From Sorghum bicolor (Eukaryota; Streptophyta; Magnoliopsida; Poales; Poaceae), in assembly GCF_000003195.3 (NCBI RefSeq), contig NW_018396405.1:271425-335424 (forward strand): 64,000 nt of DNA. Direction: 5' to 3'. Made by a program: the position numbers and the translations under genes. Shown piece after piece: positions 11,301 to 23,403 of this stretch. The notes beneath the pieces are model-generated. The model was given only the letters and a program-made list of their open reading frames with translations. It had not been told where the DNA came from and made no database searches. Each line of letters starts with the position of its first letter. Position 1 is the stretch's first letter.

Positions 11301-11551
11301 AAGAAGAAAGCTTCAAGATCACCGAGGCAATTGACCTCTCAATCCGCATGGCGGAAACAGCAAACCAAGCCGCACAGCTGCCCCCCGACCAGCTCCGATT
11401 ACCTGAGCAGGAGACAGCCAGAAAGAATTCGAAATCCAAGTAGCACAAAGAAGTGCAGCTGGTCGAAGGCGACCCCGAGAAAACAGCCCTCATCGGGGCT
11501 AACCTGGATCCAAAATAGGAAGACGCGCTCGTCAGGTTTCTAAGGGACAAC
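8374..11551 (+). pseudogene. gag: Tat gag and aspartic protease, one frameshift and three stops
   Basis: Gag forms the particle and binds RNA; the protease cuts the polyprotein. The likely start is the ATG at 8374 (MVTIPASATVPEGL). One extra C in the run of eight at about 9064-9071 shifts the frame. From 9086 one frame leads through the gag core (VVWPRNFKLEKLKKYDGKE, about 9748-9805, to ISAFIKGLRFHEALRNK), a Cys/His motif CQLHPKSNHTMEEC (about 10510-10552) and the protease active site VLVDGGSSIDILF (about 10937-10975). This frame is the same as that of pol and is interrupted by TGA at 10409 and TAG at 11441 and 11516. The intact ancestor was therefore a single gag-pro-pol frame. Copy 2 has other lesions at other places, so the family consensus was open. 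Confidence 0.9.
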
Positions 11552-14500
11552 GTGAGCGTTTTCGCATGGAAACCCGCAGACATGCCCGGTGTCCCACGAA
11601 ACCTGATCGAGCACTCCTTAAACGTCTCGAAGACCGCAAGACCAATCAAGCAAAAACTGCGACGGTTCGCTCGTGACAAAAAGGAGGCTATTAGGACAGA
11701 AATAACACGGCTTCTAGCAGCCGGATTCATAAAAGAAGTGTATCATCCCGATTGGCTCGCCAATCCGGTTCTTGTACGCAAAAAGAATAATGAATGGAGA
11801 ATGTGCGTTGATTACACCGATCTCAACAAACACTATCCTAAAGATCCTTTTGGTCTTCCTCGCATCGACGAGGTGGTCGACTCAACGGCCGGATGCGAAC
11901 TCCTCTCCTTTCTAGATTGCTACTCTGGTTATCACCAGATCTCGTTAAAGGAAGAAGATCAGATCAAAACATCCTTCATCACACCCTTCGGCGCATACTG
12001 TTACACTACCATGTCTTTCGGACTTAAAAACGCCGGGGCCACTTATCAAAGGGCCATCCAGCAATGCCTCCACGACGAGATTCGCGATGACCTCGTCGAG
12101 GCCTATGTGGACGACGTGGTCGTAAAAACAAGGGACGCGAGCACCCTAATCGACAACTTAGACCGAACCTTCAAAGCACTCAATAGGTACAAGTGGAAGC
12201 TCAACCCCAAGAAATGCATTTTCGGCGTTCCTTCCGGCCTACTGCTCGGCAACGTCGTCAGTCGCGACGGCATACGACCAAACCCTTCAAAAGTCAAAGC
12301 CGTACTCGACATGCGACCACCGAAGAACGTCAAGGATATTCAGAAGCTAACCGGATGCATGGCCGCCCTCAGTCGTTTCATCTCAAGGCTGGGAGAAAAA
12401 GGCCTCCCTTTCTTCAAACTACTGAAAGCGTCAGAAAAATTCTCTTGGACAGAGGAAGCCGACGCTGCGTTCACTCAGCTTAAGACCTTCCTCACTTCAC
12501 CGCCTGTCCTCACAGCGCCTCAGCCCAATGAAGACCTACTCCTTTACATTGCTGCAACCGACAGGGTTGTTTCCACGGCAATAGTGGTCGAGCGAGATGA
12601 ACCAGGTCATGTCTTCAAGGTCCAGAGACCCGTTTACTTCATAAGCGAAGTTTTAAACGAATCCAAGGCCAGGTACCCACAAATACAGAAGCTTATATAC
12701 GCCATTCTGATAACGTCAAGAAAGCTGAAGCACTACTTCGACGGCCATCGAGTCCTAGTGACAACCAGCTTTCCTCTCGGGGACATCCTGCGCAATAAAG
12801 ACGCCAATGGCAGAATCGTGAAATGGGCAATGGAATTATGTCCATTTTCCCTAGAGTTCCAGAGTCGCACCACTGTCAAGTCTCAAGCCCTGGTCGATTT
12901 CATTGCCGAATGGACGGATCTCAACGAGCCTTCCGTTCCAGATGTCTCAGACCACTGGTCAATGTTCTTTGATGGGTCCTTGAACATCAACGGTGCAGGC
13001 GCTGGGATATTGTTCGTATCACCCAACAAGGACAAACTCCGCTACGTCCTTCGGATCCTTTTTCCGGCGTCAAACAATGTCGCCGAATACGAAGCATGCT
13101 TACATGGCGTACGACTAGCCGTCGAACTGGGGGTCAAGCGCCTCTATGTCTACGGCGACTCCGCTTTGGTCATCAACCAGCTCAACAAGGAGTGGGACGC
13201 AACCCACGAGAAGATGGATCTCTACTGCAAAGAAATTCGCAAATGGGAAACTAACTTCTATGGCATAGAGTACATCCACGTGGTCCGGGATAAGAACCAA
13301 GCAGCAGATGCGTTGTCAAAGTTAGGCTCGTCTCGGGCCCAAATCCCGCGGGGTATTTTCGTCCAGGACATCCACGAGCCGAGCGTAGGCTCCCCCCTGG
13401 TCGACAAACGACCCACCGAGGCAATGCTCATAGATGACGCCACTCCGACAACTGGTGGGCGTGACTGGCGTACCCCGTTCATCAAATACATATCAGACGG
13501 GACAGGCTTTCAGGACAAAACAGAGAACGAGCGTCTCATCCGACGATCAAAGAACTACATCCTGGTCGACGGAAAACTCATGCGGAAAAACGCAAGCTCC
13601 GAAGTACTGCTCAAGTGCATACCCCAAGATGATGGTATCAAGCTCTTGGAAGACATACACGCCGGATCCTGCGGCAACCACGCCGCATCCAGAACGCTGG
13701 TCGGAAAGGCTTTCCGAGCAGGTTTTTATTGGCCAACCGCGGTCAGCGACGCAGAAAAACTGGTTCGGCATTGCGAAGGATGTCAGTTTTTCGCTAAGAG
13801 GACCCACGTACCTGCCCATGAAATTCAAACCATCCCGTCGTCTTGGCCCTTTGCTTGCTGGGGGCTTGACATGATCGGACCATTCAAACCAGCCCCAGGC
13901 AATTTCAAGTTTGTCTTCGTGTTAATCGACAAGTTCTCCAAGTGGATTGAATACATGCCCCTGGTCAAAGCAACCTCCGAGAAGGCTGTGGAGTTCCTCA
14001 ATCAAATCATACACAGATTCGGCATTCCGAACAGCATAATCACCGACCTGGGCACTCAGTTTACTGGCACCACTTTTTGGGATTTCTGCGATGACAGAGG
14101 CATAGTCATAAAATATGTGTCAGTGGCACATCCACGTGCCAACGGTCAAGTTGAACGTGCTAACGGAATGATCGTTGACGCCCTAAAGAAAAGGTTGTAC
14201 ACCGAAAACGACAGAGCACCCGGTCGATGGATGAAAGAATTGCCGGCTGTGGTCTGGGGCCTCCGAACTCAGACCAGTCGAAACACAGGGGTGTCTCCCT
14301 ACTTCATGGTGTACGGTGCAGAGGCGGTCTTGCCGTCCGACATACACTTCGGATCTCCTAGAATCGAGCACTTCGACCAGGCGACCGCCGACAACGCCAG
14401 AGGACTCGAAATCGATTGCATGGAGGAAAAGCGTTTAGTGTCGTGTCTCCGAACAGCAAAGTATCTCGTAGCAGTCAGGCGATACTACAACAGGAATGTC

Positions 14501-14704
14501 AAGGACCGTTCGTTCGTGGTCGGCGATCTGGTGCTTCGATGGAAAACAAGCCAGGAGGGAATGCACAAGCTATCCACTCCCTGGGAAGGACCCTTCGTGG
14601 TGACCGAGGTCACACGACCTACGTCCTACAGATTGGCATACCCAGACGGAACACGAGTGCCTAACTCTTGGCACATCGACAAACTGCGACGTTTCTATCC
14701 ATAA
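11552..14704 (+). CDS. pol: Tat pol: reverse transcriptase, RNase H, second (aRNH) RNase H, integrase; open for 1050 codons
   Basis: This is the best preserved large frame in the window. Reverse transcriptase occupies roughly residues 50-290, with [11 protein letters not shown] and catalytic AYVDDVVV near residue 184. The connection and first RNase H run to about 455. A second RNase H of the archaeal-like type follows at about 465-590 ([44 protein letters not shown]). Integrase follows: zinc-finger residues in GSCGNHAAS and CEGCQFF (about 702-740) and a D,D,E core in [17 protein letters not shown] and [10 protein letters not shown] (about 770-870). The dual RNase H places it in the Tat lineage. 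The frame lies downstream of three stops in the shared gag-pro-pol frame, so the product is not made normally despite the open frame. Confidence 0.93.
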   Translation: MSVFAWKPADMPGVPRNLIEHSLNVSKTARPIKQKLRRFARDKKEAIRTEITRLLAAGFIKEVYHPDWLANPVLVRKKNNEWRMCVDYTDLNKHYPKDPFGLPRIDEVVDSTAGCELLSFLDCYSGYHQISLKEEDQIKTSFITPFGAYCYTTMSFGLKNAGATYQRAIQQCLHDEIRDDLVEAYVDDVVVKTRDASTLIDNLDRTFKALNRYKWKLNPKKCIFGVPSGLLLGNVVSRDGIRPNPSKVKAVLDMRPPKNVKDIQKLTGCMAALSRFISRLGEKGLPFFKLLKASEKFSWTEEADAAFTQLKTFLTSPPVLTAPQPNEDLLLYIAATDRVVSTAIVVERDEPGHVFKVQRPVYFISEVLNESKARYPQIQKLIYAILITSRKLKHYFDGHRVLVTTSFPLGDILRNKDANGRIVKWAMELCPFSLEFQSRTTVKSQALVDFIAEWTDLNEPSVPDVSDHWSMFFDGSLNINGAGAGILFVSPNKDKLRYVLRILFPASNNVAEYEACLHGVRLAVELGVKRLYVYGDSALVINQLNKEWDATHEKMDLYCKEIRKWETNFYGIEYIHVVRDKNQAADALSKLGSSRAQIPRGIFVQDIHEPSVGSPLVDKRPTEAMLIDDATPTTGGRDWRTPFIKYISDGTGFQDKTENERLIRRSKNYILVDGKLMRKNASSEVLLKCIPQDDGIKLLEDIHAGSCGNHAASRTLVGKAFRAGFYWPTAVSDAEKLVRHCEGCQFFAKRTHVPAHEIQTIPSSWPFACWGLDMIGPFKPAPGNFKFVFVLIDKFSKWIEYMPLVKATSEKAVEFLNQIIHRFGIPNSIITDLGTQFTGTTFWDFCDDRGIVIKYVSVAHPRANGQVERANGMIVDALKKRLYTENDRAPGRWMKELPAVVWGLRTQTSRNTGVSPYFMVYGAEAVLPSDIHFGSPRIEHFDQATADNARGLEIDCMEEKRLVSCLRTAKYLVAVRRYYNRNVKDRSFVVGDLVLRWKTSQEGMHKLSTPWEGPFVVTEVTRPTSYRLAYPDGTRVPNSWHIDKLRRFYP

Positions 14705-14981
14705 AGTTTTAATGACTTTCTTCTATAAGTATCTCATAATTTTTGATAATGAAATTCTCTATTTTTGGCCCATACCTTGTCACACACAGCACTCGGCAAA
14801 ACTCCTGCAACGGACGCTCTTAGCGACAACAAAGACAAATACGGTGACACGTCACTCAGATATTCTTGCAGCGCTCAAAACAACAGTCATGACAAAAAGC
14901 AAACTTTATTACAAACTTTACATACAAAGTTTACAATAAATACCCTGACGGGCAAACACTAGTCTATTCCTACAGACTACT
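14705..14981. other. spacer between converging pol and antisense gene
   Basis: It is 277 bp long, with no coding frame. It contains the near-palindrome AAACTTTACATACAAAGTTT (14913-14932), which recurs in copy 2 at 33118-33137. The two genes of the element end on either side of this spacer. Confidence 0.7.
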
Positions 14982-15764
14982 TTATTGGCCTGGCTGCTCG
15001 GGCTGATCACCCGCCTGGCCCTGCTGCCCGGACGAAGGGGTCGGGGCCACCGGCGCCTGGCTGGTCGAGACCGCAGGCGTCGACCGCCCATCTCCCGCAA
15101 CGGACGCGCCCGACAACTCCCTGGCCGACCTATCTGAGCTCGGCTGGTCTGGAGGAGTGGCCGTTCCGCACAGATTGATGTCGCCGATCACTGTCGACGA
15201 CAAGTCCAGCAGATTACCTCGAAGTTCGTCCGCTTCCTGTGGGCCGACTTCCTTCGGGTACCCCTTCTCCAGCCTGCTCAAGTCGACCAGGGGGTAGTGG
15301 GCGCGCACCATGCTGAGGACGTGCGCGCCGGCAAACTCCCCGGCGTCCTTCACAAACTGCTGGAGCCAATCCCACGCCCGTTGCGCCTTCTCGACCGGGG
15401 TCAACTGCGGCGCGCGGGGCTGGCTCTCCGGGAGCTCGGGACTGATCAGGTCTAGGACCGGGGACACTCCCTTCCAGATCCTGCAACAGTTGACCTTCCA
15501 GGAGTCCCGGTCCTTGATCAGCTCATCCAGGTGCTTTTTGGTGTTCACCTTGAGCACTGCAAACGAAACGAAACGTTACTTTCGGCATACCAGACAAATA
15601 AAGGGGCAGGCAGCAACCAACAAGGCGGCACTCATTACTAGATAGCTCCCGGTCTTTTCGACCCAATTCCTCTTCTGCTCGCCGCCCGGACTCCAGCGCA
15701 CCGGCGAGCTGTTGGCTGAGCTGCTCCTTCTCTTGTTGGAGGCTCGCCACCTCCTCCTCCAAGT
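14982..15764 (-). pseudogene. antisense Tat gene, exons 5 and 6 only (copy 1)
   Basis: These are the last two exons of the antisense gene seen complete at 29828-33060. Exon 5 is 15764 to 15639 (126 bp, the same length as in copy 2), preceded by an acceptor in CACGCAG. The intron is 15638 to 15557 (82 bp, GT-AG). Exon 6 is 15556 to the stop TAA at 14984-14982. The exon 6 protein (KVNTKKHLDELIKDRDSWK onward) is open and closely matches copy 2, including the C-terminal region GDGRSTPAVSTSQ. Exon 5 encodes a charged coiled coil. Exons 1-4 were lost when the 3' end of the element was deleted. Confidence 0.82.
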
Positions 15765-18700
15765 CTGCGTGAATCCTAAACTGGTCAGCAAAGCAAACTA
15801 TACAAGTACACGAAGCTTCCAAAATGGTTTCTTAGCCTATGATGCATTAGGTGGAAACTGTGTACCTATCTTGCACCAAAACTAACTCTGTCTCCAAACA
15901 GACCAAAGCGAGATTCCATATGACATATGTCATCTAGGAGTTCTATTGGGATGCGTCCAAATGGATTTCTTAGCATATGGTATGTTCCATGCAAACCGTG
16001 CACCTATCTTGCATCTAGATTAGCACTATCTCCAAACAGATCAAGCCGACCTTCCACTTGAGCCTCTTCACCTAGGAGTATTATCGGGTGCTTCCATAAT
16101 GGTTTTCGAGCCTATGGTGCATTATGCGCAAACCACACACCAATCTTGCACCTAAACTAACACTGTCTCCAAACAGATTGAAGCAAGATTCCATATGACA
16201 CACATGATCTAGGAGTTCTATCACGTGCGTCCAATTTGATTTCCGAGAATATGGTATGTTCCATGCAAACCGTACACCTATGTTGCATCAAGATTAGCAC
16301 TATCGCCTAACAGACCGAACCGAGCTTTCACTTGAGCCTCTTCACCTAGGAGTACCATCGGGCACTTCCACAACGGTTTCTGAGCCTATGGTGCACTGGG
16401 CACAAACCATGCACCTATCTTGCACCGAAACTAATACTATCTCCAACTGGACTGAAGCGAGATTCCATATGATACGCTTTATCTAGTAGCTCCGTCGCGT
16501 GCATCTACAGTTCCATCGGGTGTGTCCAAATTGATTTCTGAACATATGGTATGTTCCATGCAAACTGTGCACCTATCTTGCATCAACATTAGAACTATCT
16601 CCAAACAGATAGAACCAAGATTCCACATGAGCCTCTTCACCAAGGAGTACCATCGCGTGCGTCCAAAATAGTTTCTTAGCCTATGGTGCATTAGGCACAA
16701 ACCGTGTACCTATCTTGCACCGAAATTAACACTATCTCCAAAGAGACCGAAGTGAGATTCTATATGACACACGTCATCTAGGAGTTCTATTGGGTGCTTC
16801 CAAATATATTTCTAAGCATATGGTACGTTCGATGCAATTCATGCACCTATCTTGCATCAAGATTAGCACTATCTCCAAACAAAGCAAACTGAGCTTCCAC
16901 TTGAGCCCCATTACCCAGGAGTATCATCTGGTGCATCCAAAATGGTTTCTTAGCCTATGATGCATTAGGCGCAAACTATGTACCTATCTTGCACCAAAAC
17001 TAACTCTATCTCCGATTAGACCAAAGCGAGATTCTACATGACACATGTCGTCTAGGAGTTATATTGGGGTGCGTCCAAATGGCTTTCTTAGCATATTGTA
17101 TGTTCCATGCAAACCGTGCACCTATCTTGCATCAAGACTAGCACTATCTCCAAATAGATCGAACCGACCTTCCACTTGAGCCTCTTCACTTAGGATTATC
17201 ATTGGGTGTTTCCATAATGGTTTCTGAGACTATGGTGCATTATGCGCAAACCATGCACCAATCTTGCACCTAAACTAACACTGTGTCCATACAGATTGAA
17301 GCGAGATTTCGTATGACACACATGATCTAGGAGTTCTATCGGGTGCGTCCAAATTGATTTATGAGAATATGGTACGTTCCATGCAAACCGTACACCTATC
17401 TTTCATCAAGATTAGCACTATCTCCAAACAGACCGAACCGAGCTTTCACTTGAGCCTCTTCACCTAGGAGTACCATCGGGAACATCCACAACGATTTCTG
17501 AGCCTATGGTGCACTGGGCACAAACCATGCAACTATCTTGCAACGAAACTAATACTATCTCCAACTAAACCGAAGCGAGATTCCATACGATACACTTCAT
17601 CTAGTAGTTCCATCGGGTGCATCTACAATTCAATCGGGTTTGTCCAAATTGATTTCTGAACACATGGTATGTTCCATGCAAACCGTGCACCTATCTTGCA
17701 TCAAGATTAGAACTATCTCTAAACAGACAGAACCAAGATTCCACTTGAGCGTCTTCACCAAGGAGTACCATCGTGTGCGTCCAAAATAGTTTCTTAGCCT
17801 ATGGTGCATTAGGCACATACCGTGTACCTATCTTGCACCGAAACTAACACTATCTCCAAGGAGATCGAAGTGAGATTCTATATGACACACGTCATCTAGG
17901 AGTTCTATTTGGTGCTTCCAAATATATTTCTAAGCATATGGTACGTTCGATGCAATTCGTGCACCTATCTTGCATCAAGATTAGCACTATCTCCAAACAA
18001 AGCAAACTGAGCTTCCACTCTAGCCCCTTTACCCAGGAGTATCATCTTGTGCATCCAAAATGGTTTCTTAGCCTATGATGCATTAGGCGCAAACTGTGTA
18101 CCTTTCTTGCACCAAAACTAACTCTGTCTCCAAAAAGACCAAAGCGAGATTTCATATGACACATGTCATCTAGGAGTTCTATTGGGATGCGTCCAAATGG
18201 ATTTCTTAGCATATGGCATGTTCCATGCAAACCGTACACCTATCTTGCATCAAGATTAGCACTATCTCCAAACAGATCGAACCGACCTTCCACTTGAGCC
18301 TCTTCACCTAGGAGTATTATCGGGTGCTTCCATAATGGTTTCCGAGCCTATGGTGCATTATGCGCAAACCATGCATCAATCTTGCACCTAAACTAACACT
18401 GTATCCAAACAGATTGAAGCGAGATTCCATATGCCAAACATGATCTAGGAGTTCTATCGAGTGTCCAAATTGATTTCTAAGAATATGGTATGTTCCATGC
18501 AAACCGTACACCTATCTTTCATCAAGATTAGCACTATCTCCAAACAGACCGAACCGAGCATTCACTTGAGCCTCTTCACCTAGGAGTACCATCGGGAACT
18601 TCCACAACAATTTCTGAGCCTATGGTGCACTGGGCTCAAACCATGCAACTATCTTGCACCGAAACTAATACTATCTCCAACTGGACCGAAGCGAGATTCC

Positions 18701-21700
18701 ATATCAGACACTTCATCTAGTAGTTCCATCGGGTGTATCTACAGTTCCATCGGGTTTGTCCAAATTGATTTCTGAGCATATGGTATGTTCCATGCAAACC
18801 GTGCACCTATCTTGCATCAAGATTAGAACTATCTCCATACAGACAGAACCAAGATTCCACTTGAGCCTCTTCACTGAGGAGTACCATCGTGTGCATCCAA
18901 AATAGTTTCTTAGCCTATGGTGCATTAGGCACAAACCGTGTACCTATCTTACACCGAAACTAACACTATCTCCAAAGCGATCGAAGTGAGATTCTATATG
19001 ACACACGTCATCTTGGAGTTCTATTGGGTGCTTCCTAATATATTTCGAAGCAAATGGTATGTTCCATTCAATATGTGCACCTATCTTGCACCAAGATCAG
19101 CACTATCTCCAAATAAAAGCAAACTGAGCTTCCACTGGAGCCCCATTACCTAGCAGTATCATCGGGTGCATCCAAAATGGTTTCTTAGCCTATGATGCAT
19201 TAGGCGCAAACTGTGTACCTGTCTTGCACCAAAACTAACTCTGTCTCCAAAAAGACCAAAGCGAGATTCCATATGACACATGTCATCTAGGAGTTCTATT
19301 GGGATGCGTCCAAATGGATTTCTTAGCATATGGCATGTTCCATGCAAACCGTACACCTATCTTGCATCAAGATTAGCACTATCTCCAAACAGATCGAACC
19401 GACCTTCCACTTGAGCCTCTTCACCTAGGAGTATTATCAGGTGCTTCCATAATGGTTTCCGAGCCTATGGTGCATTATGCGCAGACCAAAAACTAATCTT
19501 GCACCTAAACTAACACTGTCTCCAAACAGATTGAAGCAAGATTCCATATGACACACATGATCTAGGAATTCTATCGGGTGCGTCCAAAATGATTTTCGAG
19601 AATATGGTATGTTCAATGCAAACCGTACAACTATCTTGCATCAAGATTAGCACTATCTCCAAAAAGGCCGAACCGAGCTTTCACTTGAGCCTCTTCACCT
19701 AGGAGTACCATCGGGAACTTCCACAACGGTTTCTGAGCCTATGGTGCACTGGGCACAAACCATGCACCCATGTTGCACCGAAATTAATACTATCTCCGAC
19801 TGGGCTGAAGCAAGATTCCATATGATACGCTTCATCTAGTAGTTCCATCGGGTGCATCTACAGTTTCATCGGGTGTGTCCAAATTGATTTCTGAACATAT
19901 GGTATGTTCCATGCAAACCGTGCGCCTATCTTGCATCAAGATTAAAACTATCTCCAAATAGACAGAACCAAGATTCCACATGAGCCTCTTCACCAAGGAG
20001 TACCATCGCGTGCGTTCAAAATATTTTCTTAGAATATGGTGCATTAGGCACAAACCGTGTACCTATCTTGCACCGAAACTAACACTATCTCCAAGGAGAT
20101 CGAAGTGAGATTCTATATGACACACGTCATCTTGGAGTTCTATTGGGTGCTTCCAAATATATTTTGAAGCAAATGGTATGTTCCATGCAATTTGTGCACC
20201 TATCTTGCACCAAGATTAGCACTATCTCCAAACAAAAGCAAACTGAGCTTCCACTGGAGCCCCTTTACCCAGCAGTATCATCGGGTGCATCCAAAATCGT
20301 TTATTAGCCTATGATGCATTAGGCGCAAACTGTGTACCTATCTTGCACCAAAACTAACTGTCTCTAAACAGACCGAAGTGAGATTCCATATGACACATGT
20401 CATCTAGGAGTTCTTTTGGGTTGCGTCCAAATGGATTTCTTAGCATATGGTATGTTCCATGCAAACCGTGCACCTATCTTGCATCAAGATTAGCACTATC
20501 TCCAAACAGATCGAACCGACCTTCCACTTGAGCCTCTTCACCTAGGATTATCATCGGGTGCTTCCATATGGTTTCTGAGCCTATGGTGCATTATGCGCAA
20601 ACCATGCACCAATCTTGCACCTAAACTAACACTGTCTCCAAACAGATTGAAGCGAGATTCCATATGACACACATGATCTAGGAGTTCTATCGGGTGCGTC
20701 CAAATTGATTTCTGAGAATATGGTACGTTCCATGCAAACCGTACACCTATCGTTCATCAAGATTAGCACTATCTCCAAACAGACCGAACCGAGCATTCAT
20801 TTGAGCCTCTTCACCTAGGAGTACCATCGGGAACTTCCACAACGATTTCTGAGCCTATGGTGCACTGGGCACAAACCATGCAACTATCTTGAACCAAAAA
20901 CTAATACTATCTCCAACTGGACTGAAGCGAGATTCCATATGATACACTTCATCTAGTAGTTCCATCGGGTGCATCTACAGTTCCATCAGGTTTGTCCAAA
21001 TTGATTTTTGAGCATATGGTATGTTCCATGCAAACCGTGCACCTATCTTGCATCAAGATTAGAACTATCTCTAAACAGACAGAACCAAGATTCCACTAGA
21101 GCCTCTTCACCAAGGAGTACCATCGTGTGCGTCCAAAATAGTTTCTTAGCCTATGGTGCATTAGGCACAAACCGTGTACCTATCTTGCACCGAAACTAAC
21201 ACTATCTCCAAGGAGATCGAAGTGAGATTCTATATGACACACGTCATCTAGGAGTTCTATTGGGTGCTTCCAAATATATTTCTAAGCATATGGTACGTTC
21301 GATGAAATTCGTGCACCTATCTTGCATCAAGATTAGCACTATCTCCAAACAAAGCAAACTGAGCTTCCACTCTAGCCCCTTTACCCAGGAGTATCATCTT
21401 GTGCATCCAAAATGGTTTCTTAGCCTATGATGCATTAGGCGCAAACTGTGTACCTTTCTTGCACCAAAACTAACTCTGTCTCCAAAAAGACCAAAGCGAG
21501 ATTTCATATGACACATGTCATCTAGGAGTTCTATTGGGATGCGTCCAAATGGATTTCTTAGCATATGGCATGTTCCATGCAAACCGTGAACCTATCTTGC
21601 ATCAAGAATAGCACTATCTCCAAACAGATCGAACCGACCTTCCACTTGAGCCTCTTCACCTAGGAGTTTTATCGGGTGCTTCCATAATGGTTTCTGAGCC

Positions 21701-22285
21701 TATGGTGCGTTATGCGCAAACCAAAAACCAATCTTGCACCTAAACTAACACTGTCTCCAAACAGATTGAAGCAAGATTCCATATGACACACATGATCTAG
21801 GAATTCTATCGTGTGCGTCCAAATTGATTTTCGAGAATATGGTATGTTCCATGCAAACCGTACACCTATCTTGCATCAAGATTAGCACTATCTCCAAAAA
21901 GACCGAACCGAGCTTTCACTTGAGCCTCCTCACCTAGGAGTACCATCGGGAACTTCCACAACGGTTTCTGAGCCTATGGTGCACTGGGCACAAACCATGC
22001 ACCCATGTTGCACCGAAACTAATACTATCTCCAACTGGGCTGAAGCAAGATTCCATATGATACGCTTCATCTAGTAGTTCCATCGGGTGCATCTACAGTT
22101 CCATCGGGTGTGTCCAAATTGATTTCTGAACATATGGTATGTTCCATGCAAACCGTGCGCCTATCTTGCATCAAGATTAGAACTATCTCCAAACAGACAG
22201 AACCAAGATTCCACATGAGCCTCTTCACCAAGGAGTACCATCGTGTGCGTCCAAAATAGTTTCTTAGCCTATGGTGCATTAGGCA

Positions 22286-23403
22286 CATACCGTATACCTA
22301 TCTTGCACCGAAACTAACACTATCTCCAAGGAGATCGAAGTGAGATTCTATATGACACACGTCATCTAGGAGTTCTATTTGGTGCTTCCAAATATATTTC
22401 TAAGCATATGGTACGTTCGATGCAATTCGTGCACCTATCTTGCATCAAGATTAGCACTATCTCCAAACAAAGCAAACTGAGCTTCCACTCTAGCCCCTTT
22501 ACCCAGGAGTATCATCGGGTGCATCCAAAATGGTTTCTTAGCCTATGATGCATTAGGCGCAAACTGCGTACCTATCATGCACCAAAATTAACTTTGTCTC
22601 CAAATAGACCAAAGCGAGATTCCATATGACACATGTCATCTCGGAGTTCTATTGGGATGCGTCCAAATGGATTTTTTAGCATATGGTATGTTTCATGAAA
22701 ACGGTCCACCTATTTTGCATCAAGATTAGCACTATCTCCAAGCAGATCGAACCAACCTTCGACTTGAGCCTCTTCACCTAGGAGTATTATCGGGTGCTTC
22801 CATAATGGTTTTCGAGCCTATGGTGCATTATGCGCAAACCATGCACCAATCTTGCACCAAAACTAACACTGTCTCCAAACAGATTGAAGCAAGATTACAT
22901 ATGACACACATGATCTAGGAGTTCTATAGGGTGCGTCCAAATTGATTTCCGAGAATATGGTATGTTCCATGCAAACCGTACACCTATCTTGCATCAAGAT
23001 TAGCACTATCTCCAAAAAGACCGAACCGAGCTTTCACTTCCGTCTCTTCACCTAGGAGTACCATCGGGAACTTCCACAATGGTTTCTGAGCCTATGGTGC
23101 ACTGGGCACAAACCATGCACCTATCTTGCACCGAAACTAATACTATCTCCAACTGGACTAAAGCGAGATTCCATATGATACGCTTCATCTAGTAGTTCCA
23201 TCGGGTGCATCTATAGTTCCATCAGGTGTGTCCAAATTGATTTCTGAACATATGGTATGCTCCATGCAAACTATGCACCTATCTTGCATCAAGATTAGAA
23301 CTATCTCCAAACAAACAGAACCAAGATTCCACATGAGCCTCTTCACCAAGGAGTACCATCGCGTGCGTCCAAAATAGTTTCTTAGCCTATGGTGCATTAG
23401 GCA
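22286..23403 (+). repeat. representative higher-order repeat unit (1118 bp)
   Basis: Monomer 1 starts at 22286 and the equivalent base of the next unit is 23404. Seven 137-bp monomers plus one of 158 bp predict 1117 bp, so the fit is within one base. Each monomer position has its own fixed variants; for example, GTACGTTCGATG closes monomer 1 and GCATTATGCG closes monomer 4. Confidence 0.9.

Larger units (their letters stand above)
7868..15817 (+). mobile_element. Ty3/gypsy Tat-lineage element, copy 1, 3' end deleted
   Basis: The order is 5' LTR, primer site, gag-protease, reverse transcriptase, RNase H, a second RNase H, integrase, and then part of an oppositely oriented gene. The second RNase H domain and an antisense gene between pol and the 3' LTR are known hallmarks of the Tat lineage (Grande is an example). 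The element stops in what would be intron 4 of the antisense gene, and satellite resumes in register at about 15818. The 3' LTR, the right target duplication and about 8 bp of satellite are gone. Confidence 0.93.

Noticed and set aside
14712..14962. Small plus-strand frames after Tat pol
   Set aside because: They overlap the untranslated spacer and the antisense gene, and they are not conserved in the copy 2 spacer.
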